Positions 1-6,617 of a DNA stretch of 7,175 nucleotides are shown piece after piece (the stretch's first letter is position 1; every line of letters begins with the position of its first letter). A model generated the notes under the pieces. That model was not told the DNA's origin, did no database searches, and was given only the letters and a program-made list of their open reading frames with translations. The stretch comes from Thermoplasmata archaeon (lineage in GTDB: Archaea; Thermoplasmatota; Thermoplasmata; Thermoplasmatales; Thermoplasmataceae): positions 1 to 7,175 of the forward strand of contig JAJZYV010000089.1 in assembly GCA_021797955.1 (NCBI GenBank). The letters run 5' to 3'. Made by a program: the position numbers and the translations under genes.

Positions 1-596
1 CAACCATTTGAGAGTTCAACGCGATATCCATCACTGTCGAATTCTGGATCATAAAGATATAGCTTTGCCGCGGCTTCAAAATTTCCTCTGATTATCTGCT
101 CTCCAATCTTATGCGTGTTACTGCGGGTTGCTCCAAATCGCTGTTCTCCATACAGGTTCCAATATCCTCCACTAGAAACTATGAATCTATTTTCGTTTTC
201 GATGACATTATCATCGATTTGATCTGAGTTCAGACGAATTGAAAATTTATTTCCTTTCAATTCTCCCATTCGGAGCATGTTGTCCGTTCTGAAAACCTCC
301 AAAATCTCACAGTCTTTCAGAGTTTCCAGTTCATTTGAATAGGTGCCATTTATGCAAAAATATTGAGTAGTTACACCCTTTTTATCCTTGGTTCCAGCAA
401 AGGTAATTCTCTTCCTGCTTATTCTCAGCGATCTTGCCAGCACAGATACAAACCTGTTTGTATCCCAATTGGTCAGTTTCACCTTAATTATGGTATATTT
501 GCCATCAGGCTTTCTTTGAAAATCTATTGGAATCTCATCGACAATGAAATCTTCAGCGGTGTTCTTTATTATATTGCGAAGGTTGTTATCATTCAT
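1..596 (-). CDS. truD: tRNA pseudouridine(13) synthase TruD, N-terminal part (runs off window)
   Basis: Reading the minus strand from the ATG at 596 gives about 198 uninterrupted residues to the window edge, so the C-terminal half is missing only because of the cut. TruD converts uridine 13 of tRNA to pseudouridine in the cytoplasm. Seen here: an N-terminal stretch EDFIVDEIP (residues 15-23), the block NWDTNRFVSVLAR (43-55), the catalytic motif AGTKDKKGVTTQ with the presumed catalytic aspartate D71, GNKFSIRL (near 123), and YGEQRFGATRS (near 155). All are in the order and spacing of archaeal TruD. The start is well supported: the ATG shares one base with the mqnC stop (TAATG), and the family's conserved EDFIV block follows 14 residues later. 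The gene is downstream of mqnC and probably co-transcribed and translationally coupled; no functional link to menaquinone is evident. Family assignment is very secure; the rest of the gene is unseen. Confidence 0.93.
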   Translation of the reverse strand, partial: MNDNNLRNIIKNTAEDFIVDEIPIDFQRKPDGKYTIIKVKLTNWDTNRFVSVLARSLRISRKRITFAGTKDKKGVTTQYFCINGTYSNELETLKDCEILEVFRTDNMLRMGELKGNKFSIRLNSDQIDDNVIENENRFIVSSGGYWNLYGEQRFGATRSNTHKIGEQIIRGNFEAAAKLYLYDPEFDSDGYRVELSNG

Positions 597-1711
597 TAGT
601 TATAATTCCTGATAGCCCTGTACATATTATCTCTCTCCACAGGGATCATTCCTATCTGCTTCACACTCTCTATGATTATCTCCTTCCTGAGATTTCCAAC
701 CATTTTTCCTGTTGCGGGGATGACTTTCTCATCGTAGATTGTGCCGCCCCAGTCATTTGCCCCGTACATAATGGCCATTTGCCCCATTTGGACCCCATTG
801 GTAAGCCATGAGGACTGAATTATGGGTAAATGCTTGTTGAATACTATTCTTGCAATGGCAATATTCCTCAGAACTTCCTCCCCACCAGCTCTGTATTTGA
901 CCAAATTCTCTCGTTCCAGTTGTGTATTGCCCGGCTCAAAGTTCCACGGAGTGAACGACATGAAACCGTGATACTTCTTCTGCAGTTCCAGCAGTGATAA
1001 TAAATGTTCAGCTTTATGTCTACTCTCTTCAACATGTCCAAACATCATGGTTGCGCTTGTCCTTATCCCCAATTTGTGGGCTTCCTCCATTATGGATAAC
1101 CATTCTTTGCCGCTTCCAATGGGCCTTCTGAGTATTTTTCTTACTTCATCAGAAAAAATCTCAGCACCTGCTCCTGGAATTGTCTCCAGACCAGCTTCCC
1201 TTAGTTTTGATAAAAGTTCAGGTATGCTCATTTTTTCTTTCTTTGAAATGAATGATAATTCGGAAGTCGAAAGTCCATGAATCCCAAGGTCCGGAAATTT
1301 TTCGTGAAGCGTATTAAAGAGAGTGAGATAATAATCCAGCGGGAGTTCAGAGTTAACTCCTCCCTGAATAAGAAGCTGCTTTATACCGAAGGTTTCGTAA
1401 AAATGTCTAACTCTATCAACTACCTGATCCAGACTAAGAGTATACGCGTCATCTTCACTGCCAGTTCTATAGAATGCACAGAACTTGCACCTTACATTGC
1501 ATATATTGGTATAATTCATAATCATATTGGAGACAAAACTTACCTGTTTACCAGTTAAATCATCTGCTATGGATCTTGCCATGCTCCCCAAATCACTAAT
1601 AGGAGCAGAATCGTACATGTATACAATTTCGTCAAAAGAAGGAGAATTGCCTTGATTTACCTTCCTTGCTATATCAGAAAGTATACCATCATATTGCCTC
1701 ATATTCCACAT
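596..1711 (-). CDS. mqnC: Cyclic dehypoxanthine futalosine synthase MqnC (radical SAM)
   Basis: A complete 371-residue radical SAM enzyme of normal family length. MqnC cyclises dehypoxanthine futalosine in the futalosine route to menaquinone. The CX3CX2C cluster motif is CNVRCKFC (C71, C75, C78), followed by AFYR, which binds the 4Fe-4S cluster used to cleave SAM. Further family blocks are LLIQGGVNSELPLDYY (about 113-128), IPGAGAEIFSDEVRKIL, SATMMFGHVEES, FTPWNFEPGNT and SSWLTNGVQMGQ. FTPWNFEPGNT and ANDWGGT separate MqnC from its paralogue MqnE, which has IPL-F--ENT at the same place. The first ATG is at 1711; a second in-frame ATG at 1702 is also possible, since an AGGT lies better placed before it. 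The gene diverges from mqnE and overlaps truD by one base. The C-terminal half should hold the substrate pocket. The MqnC rather than MqnE call rests on motif memory and is strong, not proven. Confidence 0.9.
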   Translation of the reverse strand: MWNMRQYDGILSDIARKVNQGNSPSFDEIVYMYDSAPISDLGSMARSIADDLTGKQVSFVSNMIMNYTNICNVRCKFCAFYRTGSEDDAYTLSLDQVVDRVRHFYETFGIKQLLIQGGVNSELPLDYYLTLFNTLHEKFPDLGIHGLSTSELSFISKKEKMSIPELLSKLREAGLETIPGAGAEIFSDEVRKILRRPIGSGKEWLSIMEEAHKLGIRTSATMMFGHVEESRHKAEHLLSLLELQKKYHGFMSFTPWNFEPGNTQLERENLVKYRAGGEEVLRNIAIARIVFNKHLPIIQSSWLTNGVQMGQMAIMYGANDWGGTIYDEKVIPATGKMVGNLRKEIIIESVKQIGMIPVERDNMYRAIRNYN

Positions 1712-1758
1712 ATACCTAATGCTGTAATAACACTTTCTTGCAAATTTTTAGAAAAACG

Positions 1759-1768
1759 TATATAAATA
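1759..1768 (-). promoter_or_regulatory. Likely TATA box for mqnC-truD
   Basis: On the minus strand this reads TATTTATATA, containing a perfect archaeal TATA consensus TTTATATA. It lies about 48 bases before the mqnC ATG, so transcription would begin near 1735 and leave a leader of roughly 25 bases. Because the site is nearly symmetric (TATATAAATA on the plus strand) it could also drive rightward transcription toward mqnE. Confidence 0.55.
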
Positions 1769-1815
1769 GATAAGAACCAAAAATAAACCTGAAATAGATT
1801 TCAAAGTACATACAC

Positions 1816-1823
1816 TATATAAA
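1816..1823 (+). promoter_or_regulatory. Likely TATA box for mqnE-mqnA
   Basis: TATATAAA on the plus strand lies about 50 bases before the mqnE ATG. A start site about 25 bases downstream would fall near 1843-1848, giving a leader of about 25 bases. The 158-base gap between mqnC and mqnE therefore holds back-to-back promoters, and a regulator bound here could control both menaquinone units. I saw no clear operator palindrome between them. Confidence 0.5.
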
Positions 1824-1869
1824 CATAATTTTGAGCAACCATTAACTATTAATCAGCAATTAAGTATGA

Positions 1870-2988
1870 ATGAATGCGGAATCATATGATTATTCATACT
1901 GGTTTGATATTATTTCATCGGGCCACAGGCTTGAATTTAATGAAGCTAAAGAAATTCTCAACGATATGAAAATACACGAAATCATGCACCTTGCAAATCA
2001 ACTGACCGGAACTCAGGTTGGAGATACCGTCACATACGCCGTCTCCTATAACATAAATTACAGTAACTACTGTTCAGCCAGCTGTCCAATATGCGCATTC
2101 TATGTTCCTGCAAAGATCAGAGGGAAATCAAACAAGGGATATGAGTTAACGATAGACGATGTGAAAGCAGAGTTAGTAAAGGCAAAGGAAATCAGTCCGA
2201 CAGAAATACATATTGTTGGAGGTTTCAATCCATATTTGCCTCTTGAATACTATGAAAGTGTATTTAGAACGGTAAAGGAGAATTTACCTGGAGTTACATT
2301 GAAGGCGCTCACAATTCCAGAAATTGATTTTATTGCCAGGGAGACTGGAAATTCAATTAAGGAAGTCATAGAACGATTTCACGTAGCTGGAATGGATGCC
2401 CATACTGGGGGCGGAGCAGAAATATTTGATCAGGATGTAAGGAAGCAGATAACAACACCAGAAAAAATTTCTGGTGAAGAGTGGCTTAAGGATGCTAAAC
2501 TAATTCACTCTATGGGTATAAGAGGAAACTCAACAATGACTTATGGCCATGTGGAGAATTGGGATCACATCATAGATCATCTAATTAGATTGAGGGAGAA
2601 TGAGAGGGATGTTCCAGGGTTTCTCTCTTTCATACCGCTGAAATTCAGCATTGAAAATACTCCATTATATAAAATGGGAAAGGTCAAATTTGCTTCATCA
2701 GGTGAGAAAGATCTCAAGGTTGTTGCAATGGCCAGAATAATTATGGGACAGGACATTAAAAACATAAGTGTCTATTGGGTATCGGTTGGAAAGGGAATTG
2801 CCCAGATGGCCTTAAACGGCGGCGGGAGCGATCTGGTTGGAACTGCAGTGAGTGAGAAAATATTCGGAGCAACAGACAGAACAGAACATACAACCATTGA
2901 GGAACTTAATAATATGGTAGAACACATAGGTAAAATACCCGCGAGAAGAGATACCTTTTACAATATAATCGGGAAGTTTGGTAATTAA
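1870..2988 (+). CDS. mqnE: Aminofutalosine synthase MqnE (radical SAM)
   Basis: A complete 372-residue radical SAM enzyme. MqnE adds a SAM-derived 5'-deoxyadenosyl radical to the enolpyruvyl group of MqnA's product to give 6-amino-6-deoxyfutalosine, the first nucleoside intermediate of this menaquinone pathway. The cluster motif is CSASCPIC (C68, C72, C75) followed by AFY. Other family blocks are EIHIVGGFNPYLPLEYY (about 114-130), GGGAEIFDQDVRKQI, SGEEWL, NSTMTYGHVENWDHIIDHLIRLRE, FLSFIPLKFSIENTPL and YWVSVGKGIAQMALNGGGSDLVGT, with IPARRDTFYN near the C terminus. IPL-F--ENT and GSDLVGT mark MqnE rather than MqnC. The start is fixed by an in-frame TGA immediately before the ATG. The stop overlaps the mqnA start by one base. 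It is a divergent paralogue of the leftward mqnC. Confidence 0.9.
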   Translation: MNAESYDYSYWFDIISSGHRLEFNEAKEILNDMKIHEIMHLANQLTGTQVGDTVTYAVSYNINYSNYCSASCPICAFYVPAKIRGKSNKGYELTIDDVKAELVKAKEISPTEIHIVGGFNPYLPLEYYESVFRTVKENLPGVTLKALTIPEIDFIARETGNSIKEVIERFHVAGMDAHTGGGAEIFDQDVRKQITTPEKISGEEWLKDAKLIHSMGIRGNSTMTYGHVENWDHIIDHLIRLRENERDVPGFLSFIPLKFSIENTPLYKMGKVKFASSGEKDLKVVAMARIIMGQDIKNISVYWVSVGKGIAQMALNGGGSDLVGTAVSEKIFGATDRTEHTTIEELNNMVEHIGKIPARRDTFYNIIGKFGN

Positions 2989-3713
2989 TGATCTCTCTTA
3001 TCAATCTTGTTCATAGTTATCCTCTCCATTATGCACTTTCTGAAATTGATGAAATTGGTATAAATTCCCCAAGGGAAAATTTAAAGATGGTCAAAGATGG
3101 AAAATCTGAATGCGGAATGGTCTCTCTTGTGGATTATTTTAGGAATATGGATTCACTAAGACTTGTTCCGGGGCCGAATATTCATAGCAGGTCTAGAACA
3201 ATTTCGACCATAGTTATTTCAAAGGGTGAAAATCTTTATCATGGAGCCAGAATTGCCGTTACTGCACAGACAGAAACAACATCATTTTATCTAGAACAGA
3301 TTCTGAAAGTGGAGTTCCCAAAAGCAGAAACAATAAGAATGCAATATTCCACTGCAAAGGAACTACTGGAAGAGGAGCAATTCGCCCTTGTTATCGGAGA
3401 CGAGGCACTGAAAGTTTATTCGGAAAATTACAGGATATTGATAGATGTTGGTCTTCATTACTCGCTTTTAACTTCATATTACCCTGTTTACGCAGTAATG
3501 GTATCAAAGGATAAGTTAAGTGAAGAAAGGATAAGGCAGATTAATGGGGCAAGCTTAAATTCAAGAAGCTATCTTCAAAATGCCATAAGAGACGGAGAGA
3601 ATGCAGGATTTTCAAAGGAACTTCTTTCCAGCTATTATGGATGCATAGGTTACCAGTTTGATGATGTTATTAGAAGAAGTATCGATTACGCATACATGAA
3701 TTTCAAGAAATAA
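2988..3713 (+). CDS. mqnA: Chorismate dehydratase MqnA (menaquinone biosynthesis)
   Basis: A 241-residue soluble protein of the MqnA/MqnD fold family (periplasmic-binding-protein-like, but with no signal peptide). MqnA dehydrates chorismate to 3-[(1-carboxyvinyl)oxy]benzoate, the substrate of MqnE encoded just upstream. Family-like blocks are NLVHSYPLHYAL (residues 6-17), an ECGMVSLVDYFRN stretch (about 41-53), NIHSRSRTISTIVISK (about 64-79), IAVTAQTETTSFYLEQIL, and LIDVGLHYSLLTSYYPVYAVMV. The S-----ISTIVISK pattern fits MqnA better than MqnD. It is somewhat shorter than the bacterial proteins I know, which are about 270-285 residues, and diverged, so the family is surer than the exact step. 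The ATG overlaps the mqnE stop (TAATG), which fixes the start and supports coupling with the next enzyme of the pathway. Confidence 0.8.
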   Translation: MISLINLVHSYPLHYALSEIDEIGINSPRENLKMVKDGKSECGMVSLVDYFRNMDSLRLVPGPNIHSRSRTISTIVISKGENLYHGARIAVTAQTETTSFYLEQILKVEFPKAETIRMQYSTAKELLEEEQFALVIGDEALKVYSENYRILIDVGLHYSLLTSYYPVYAVMVSKDKLSEERIRQINGASLNSRSYLQNAIRDGENAGFSKELLSSYYGCIGYQFDDVIRRSIDYAYMNFKK

Positions 3714-3984
3714 ATATTAGGCATTGTCAAAGAAGAAGTGTGTCCACGTCTTAAAAATCTTTTCCTGAAGATGCAATCTATAAAGCAAACCAGCATTTCT
3801 GTGCACAGGTGAAATAGTCAATACCTCACATTAAGATAAAGGGTGGAATGATCATCATTAATTAGCCTAGATCTGTGGAAACTGAGCATCATTTCATTTT
3901 TTATCCTTTGAAATTCAAAAGTTAAATGGCAATCAACCAGTTATTATTTTATATTAAAATAGAGAAAATGTCTTTATCTGTAAA
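3714..3984. other. Intergenic stretch, no gene recognised; possible transposase relic at its left end
   Basis: No RNA gene or normal ORF is visible. Directly after mqnA, a short open minus-strand frame (3829-3717, about 37 codons, no ATG) ends in the residues KIFKTWTHFFFDNA and a TAA. This has the feel of a transposase C terminus, but I cannot name a family. A run of six T at 3897-3902 may act as an archaeal oligo-T terminator for the mqnE-mqnA unit. An 8-bp palindrome ATGATCAT lies at 3849-3856. Confidence 0.3.
3947..3956 (+). promoter_or_regulatory. Likely TATA box for the 4000-4518 gene
   Basis: TTTTATATTA lies within an AT-rich stretch about 45-50 bases before the likely start codon of the next gene. 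A transcription start about 25 bases further would be near 3977, leaving a leader of about 20 bases. It is a good but not perfect match to the archaeal TATA consensus. Confidence 0.4.
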
Positions 3985-3999
3985 TTGATATTTATGTTC

Positions 4000-4518
4000 A
4001 TGACAGATAATATCAGGTTAAGTATAGAAAATTCGAGGAAGGTATCAGAGGATGGATCGTTGGTCACATACGACCTGACAAAAGGTATTGATTTCTCAAA
4101 TCCCAAAGCTGTTGCAAAGACAATTTCGGAAATATTCTTCGAAAAGGATGCATTACAATGGTTTAAGTTAAATGGAGATAAGATTGAATTTGAACCAACA
4201 TATAAAGTGAGAGTAGTTTTGGCAGAAGAGCATAATAAGAAGCTAGAAAGTGTGGTTGACGATTTTCTGAAAGATCTCAAGAAGGAAGATATATCCAAGG
4301 ATTTTTCACAACAAATTGATAAAGATGCAGAAAGTGAAATGAACCTACAATCTGCCATTACTACAAGCGCTCTAAAGTCAACGCTTTTCCATCATTCTAT
4401 AGATAAAGTTTATGAGAACGAAATTAAAGATGATCTGTTCCTCGATCTTCTTGAAAAGCTTGAGATAAGATCATTGAACAACAAGGATCTTATGGATTGG
4501 AATAAACTTAATCTCTGA
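4000..4518 (+). CDS. Conserved-looking protein of unknown function, about 172 residues
   Basis: I do not recognise this protein. From the ATG at 4000 it begins MTDNIRLSIENSRKV. In-frame alternatives are an ATG at 3994 and a TTG at 3985, the longest form being 177 residues. It has no signal peptide, membrane segment, cysteine cluster or obvious catalytic motif, so it is probably cytoplasmic. The N-terminal half alternates short beta-like and helical stretches (LVTYDLTKGIDF, FKLNGDKIEFEPTYKVRVVL). The second half is highly charged and helical (EEHNKKLESVVDDFLKDLKK and onward), possibly a coiled coil, and it ends with LDLLEKLEIRSLNNKDL. Codon use resembles its neighbours, and the long frame on this strand with a TATA box upstream supports a real gene. 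A minus-strand frame over 3954-4358 is its shadow. It appears to be a single-gene unit between mqnA and guaB; neither neighbour suggests a role. Confidence 0.7.
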   Translation: MTDNIRLSIENSRKVSEDGSLVTYDLTKGIDFSNPKAVAKTISEIFFEKDALQWFKLNGDKIEFEPTYKVRVVLAEEHNKKLESVVDDFLKDLKKEDISKDFSQQIDKDAESEMNLQSAITTSALKSTLFHHSIDKVYENEIKDDLFLDLLEKLEIRSLNNKDLMDWNKLNL

Positions 4519-4739
4519 ACCTAAATCTTGAAGATACACCAAAATTGTATAAACGGAAAGTGTAAAATTTCTTTAAATGCAAAGAATGAGGTTTACAGCA
4601 ATTGAGAATAATATGAAAATGTTTGAGGCTCAATCATTTTAGTCTGGCATAAACGTATTTGGACCGCAGTGAAAAATTAATTAAAACCATAATATTTCAT
4701 TTTAGATAAATTCAAATACGAATTTTAACTATATTTCCC
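4519..4739. other. Intergenic leader region before guaB, no gene seen
   Basis: About 220 AT-rich bases. I see no ORF, tRNA or known riboswitch. Near 4602-4637 there is a short inverted pair, ATTGAG and CTCAAT. No strong TATA box stands out before guaB: weak candidates are TTTAGATAAA at 4701-4710, which would place the transcription start near 4731, and CATAATATTT near 4688. No Shine-Dalgarno sequence precedes the guaB ATG, so a very short leader or a leaderless message is likely. Confidence 0.4.
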
Positions 4740-6194
4740 ATGTATACAAAGAAAATAGAAAACATATTAGAAGGGCTTACTTTTGACGACGTTTTGGTTA
4801 TTCCTTCAAGATCAAGCATTGAGCCCAAAGAGGCTAATATTAAATCTAAATTTTCAAGGCATATAAGTCTTAATACACCTGTATCGAGCGCCCCCATGGA
4901 TACCGTTACGGAAGCTGAAATGGCCGTAGCCATGTCAAGATTTGGTGGAATAGGAATAATACACAGGAACATATCCAGAAATGAACAGGCAAGTCTAGTA
5001 AGGAAGGTTAAGAGGGAAGAATCCATAATTATTAGGAATGTCCACACTGTGGACCCTTCGACGCCAATTGAGGTAGTCAGAAATATTATGGAAACTAAGA
5101 AAATCAATGGTCTACCTGTCGTTTCTGGGGAAAAAATAGTGGGTATTGTTACAAAGAGGGACTTGGAATTCTCTACTAAAGAAATGAATACTGTAAGCGA
5201 CGTCATGGTTAAAGATGTCATATATGCAAGCGATAACATAACACTGGAAGAAGCAAGAGAAATACTCTATAAAAACAGGATTGAGAAATTACCACTCGTG
5301 GATGACAAGAAAAAGGTAGTTGGTCTTATAACGTCCAAGGATATAACAACCAGACACAAGTTTCCTGAGGCTACGAGGGATGAAGAGGGCCAACTTATGG
5401 TGGGAGCCTCTGTTGGCCCATTTGATATAGATCGTGCTATAATGCTTGAAAAGGAAGGAGCTGATGTGATCGTAGTTGATACTGCGCATGCACACAATTC
5501 TAACGTCATAGAAAGCATTAAAAAAATGAGAAAGGTTATTTCAGCGGATATTGTTGCAGGAAATATAGCAACCGGTGAAGCCGCCGAGGACCTGATATCT
5601 CTTGATATTGATGGGTTACGGGTGGGCATAGGCCCCGGCTCAATTTGTACAACAAGAGTGGTCGCAGGAATCGGTGTTCCACAAATATCTGCTATTGCCA
5701 ATGTGGCTTCCGTAGCTGCCAAGAGCAATATACCAGTCATAGCAGATGGAGGTATTCGCTTCTCAGGTGATATAGTAAAAGCGATTGCAGCAGGAGCTGA
5801 CACCGTTATGCTTGGTTCACTGCTTGCTGGAACAGAAGAGAGTCCAGGGAATGAAATAATTATCAATGGAAGAAAGTACAAATCTTACAGGGGTATGGGT
5901 TCCATAGGTGCAATGCAAAAAGGTTCTGACAGATACGGAAAATTTTCCGGCTCGAAGTTTGTTGCTGAGGGTGTGGAAGGTGCGGTACCATATAGAGGAA
6001 AGGTCGAGGAAGTTCTCTTCCAGTTGATGGGTGGTCTAAAATCTGGTATGGGTTACTCAGGTTCAAAGGATATTCAGGAATTGAAAAATGGAACTAGATT
6101 CATAAGGGTCACAGCGAATGGTTTGAGGGAAAATCATCCACACGATATCAGAATAATGACTGAGCCTCCAAACTATCAAACATTTTATCCATAA
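4740..6194 (+). CDS. guaB: Inosine-5'-monophosphate dehydrogenase GuaB
   Basis: A complete 484-residue IMP dehydrogenase of usual length. It oxidises IMP to XMP with NAD+, the committed step of GMP synthesis, in the cytoplasm. The barrel starts with LTFDDVLVIPSRSSIEP (about 13-29) and SAPMDTVTEAEMA. Two CBS domains are inserted at about 96-205 (NGLPVVSGEKIVGIVTKRDL; EKLPLVDDKKKVVGLITSKDI) and probably sense purine nucleotides. The barrel resumes with VVDTAHAHN and the active-site loop GPGSICTTRVVAGIGVPQ, whose catalytic cysteine is C303. Then come IADGGIRFSGDIVKAIAAGADTVMLGSLLAGTEESPG, the YRGMGSIGAM phosphate and purine site, and the mobile-flap arginine-tyrosine pair R398-Y399 in GSDRYGKF. 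All key residues are present. The family-typical N terminus supports the ATG at 4740. It appears to be a single-gene unit. Long minus-strand frames inside it are shadows. Confidence 0.97.
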   Translation: MYTKKIENILEGLTFDDVLVIPSRSSIEPKEANIKSKFSRHISLNTPVSSAPMDTVTEAEMAVAMSRFGGIGIIHRNISRNEQASLVRKVKREESIIIRNVHTVDPSTPIEVVRNIMETKKINGLPVVSGEKIVGIVTKRDLEFSTKEMNTVSDVMVKDVIYASDNITLEEAREILYKNRIEKLPLVDDKKKVVGLITSKDITTRHKFPEATRDEEGQLMVGASVGPFDIDRAIMLEKEGADVIVVDTAHAHNSNVIESIKKMRKVISADIVAGNIATGEAAEDLISLDIDGLRVGIGPGSICTTRVVAGIGVPQISAIANVASVAAKSNIPVIADGGIRFSGDIVKAIAAGADTVMLGSLLAGTEESPGNEIIINGRKYKSYRGMGSIGAMQKGSDRYGKFSGSKFVAEGVEGAVPYRGKVEEVLFQLMGGLKSGMGYSGSKDIQELKNGTRFIRVTANGLRENHPHDIRIMTEPPNYQTFYP

Positions 6195-6388
6195 ACATTA
6201 TCTATAAAGTTCAATTATTTCAGAAAATAAGCAGTCAGCAAACTTTATGGAAAGATTTTAAAATAAATTATGAACATATATGTTATGCACTTCTAAATAC
6301 ACAATTCAATACAAATGTATGATATCGGAAAGAGTGCTTAAATCTCTTTACGTTCTCTCTATGGGTTCTTAATAATTTGTTAATGATA
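6195..6388. other. Intergenic stretch downstream of guaB with two short dyads
   Basis: No gene is seen. AACATATATGTT at 6273-6284 is a perfect 12-bp palindrome. AAAGAG (6329-6334) and CTCTTT (6344-6349) could form a 6-bp stem with a 9-base loop. TATGCACTTCTAAAT just after the palindrome (6285-6299) loosely resembles the TGCACCTAA iteron of the element that starts at 6389 and may be a decayed copy. No clear guaB terminator is visible beyond T-rich patches. Confidence 0.4.
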
Positions 6389-6474
6389 GGCTATGCACCT
6401 AATGTCAATCTTGCACCTAAATGATGAGAGTTGGACCTAAATTCTCTCAAAAAGAGGTTTTTAAGTGCAAAGCC
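6389..6474 (+). repeat. 86-bp structured element, copy 1
   Basis: This copy starts GGCTATGCACCTAA and ends TTTAAGTGCAAAGCC, two arms that are imperfect inverted repeats of each other. Inside are three direct iterons: TGCACCTAA at 6394 and 6412, and TGGACCTAA at 6432, with start-to-start spacings of 18 and 20 bp, close to two helical turns. A local stem TGAGAG/CTCTCA (6425-6430 with 6444-6449) exists in this copy only. Aligned without gaps to the copy at 7062-7147, 70 of 86 positions match by my hand count; most differences lie between iterons 2 and 3 and in the A/T-rich hairpin near the right arm. It has no coding potential. It may be a protein-binding module, a MITE-like element or a structured RNA; identity unknown. 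Confidence 0.85.
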
Positions 6475-6481
6475 GGGAATA

Positions 6482-6496
6482 GCGAAAACTATATAT
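6482..6496 (+). promoter_or_regulatory. BRE and TATA box just right of 86-bp copy 1
   Basis: GCGAAAACTATATAT combines a CGAAA-type B recognition element and a TATA box (TATATAT, 6490-6496). The TATA starts 16 bases after the repeat ends. A start site about 26 bases from the TATA centre would fall at about 6519, exactly on an ATG, which is the arrangement of a leaderless archaeal gene. Confidence 0.55.
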
Positions 6497-6518
6497 GCGA
6501 TTGAGGATTAATTGATTT

Positions 6519-6617
6519 ATGAATCAGTCAAATACGGCTTCTGCGAAAATATCGGTGTCTGTTAGAGAGATGGAAATCAACGGCTTTTTTATATCTAACA
6601 ACACCAAAAACACGTAA
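6519..6617 (+). CDS. Possible leaderless 32-residue small protein or start of a decayed gene
   Basis: An ATG at the predicted transcription start opens 32 codons ending in TAA at 6615-6617. The peptide begins MNQSNTASAKISVSVREMEI and ends NNTKNT. It has no membrane segment or cysteine pair. The ISVSVRE stretch is vaguely like the first strand of a ribbon-helix-helix DNA-binding protein, but the rest of such a fold is absent, and reading on after the stop in this frame meets many stops. The only real support is the BRE/TATA placement upstream. The end of the frame overlaps the first cluster of the 8-bp repeat. It could be a true microprotein, the intact front of a pseudogene, or chance. Confidence 0.25.
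   Translation: MNQSNTASAKISVSVREMEINGFFISNNTKNT

Noticed and set aside
363..599. Plus-strand 78-codon ORF
   Set aside because: It lies wholly antisense to truD, whose conserved motifs are clear on the other strand.
1866..1889. Seven-codon upstream ORF overlapping the mqnE start
   Set aside because: The ATG at 1866 is out of frame and only four bases before the mqnE ATG; it is too short to support and is probably chance.
3968..3988. Six-codon ORF before the unknown gene
   Set aside because: It is tiny, in another frame, and near the predicted transcription start; nothing supports translation.
5267..5881. Long minus-strand ORF inside guaB
   Set aside because: It is a shadow of the guaB reading frame; all conserved residues are on the plus strand.
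6421..6460. C/D-box small RNA suggested by ATGATGA in 86-bp copy 1
   Set aside because: The C-box-like motif is absent from copy 2 and no D box CTGA lies at a suitable distance.
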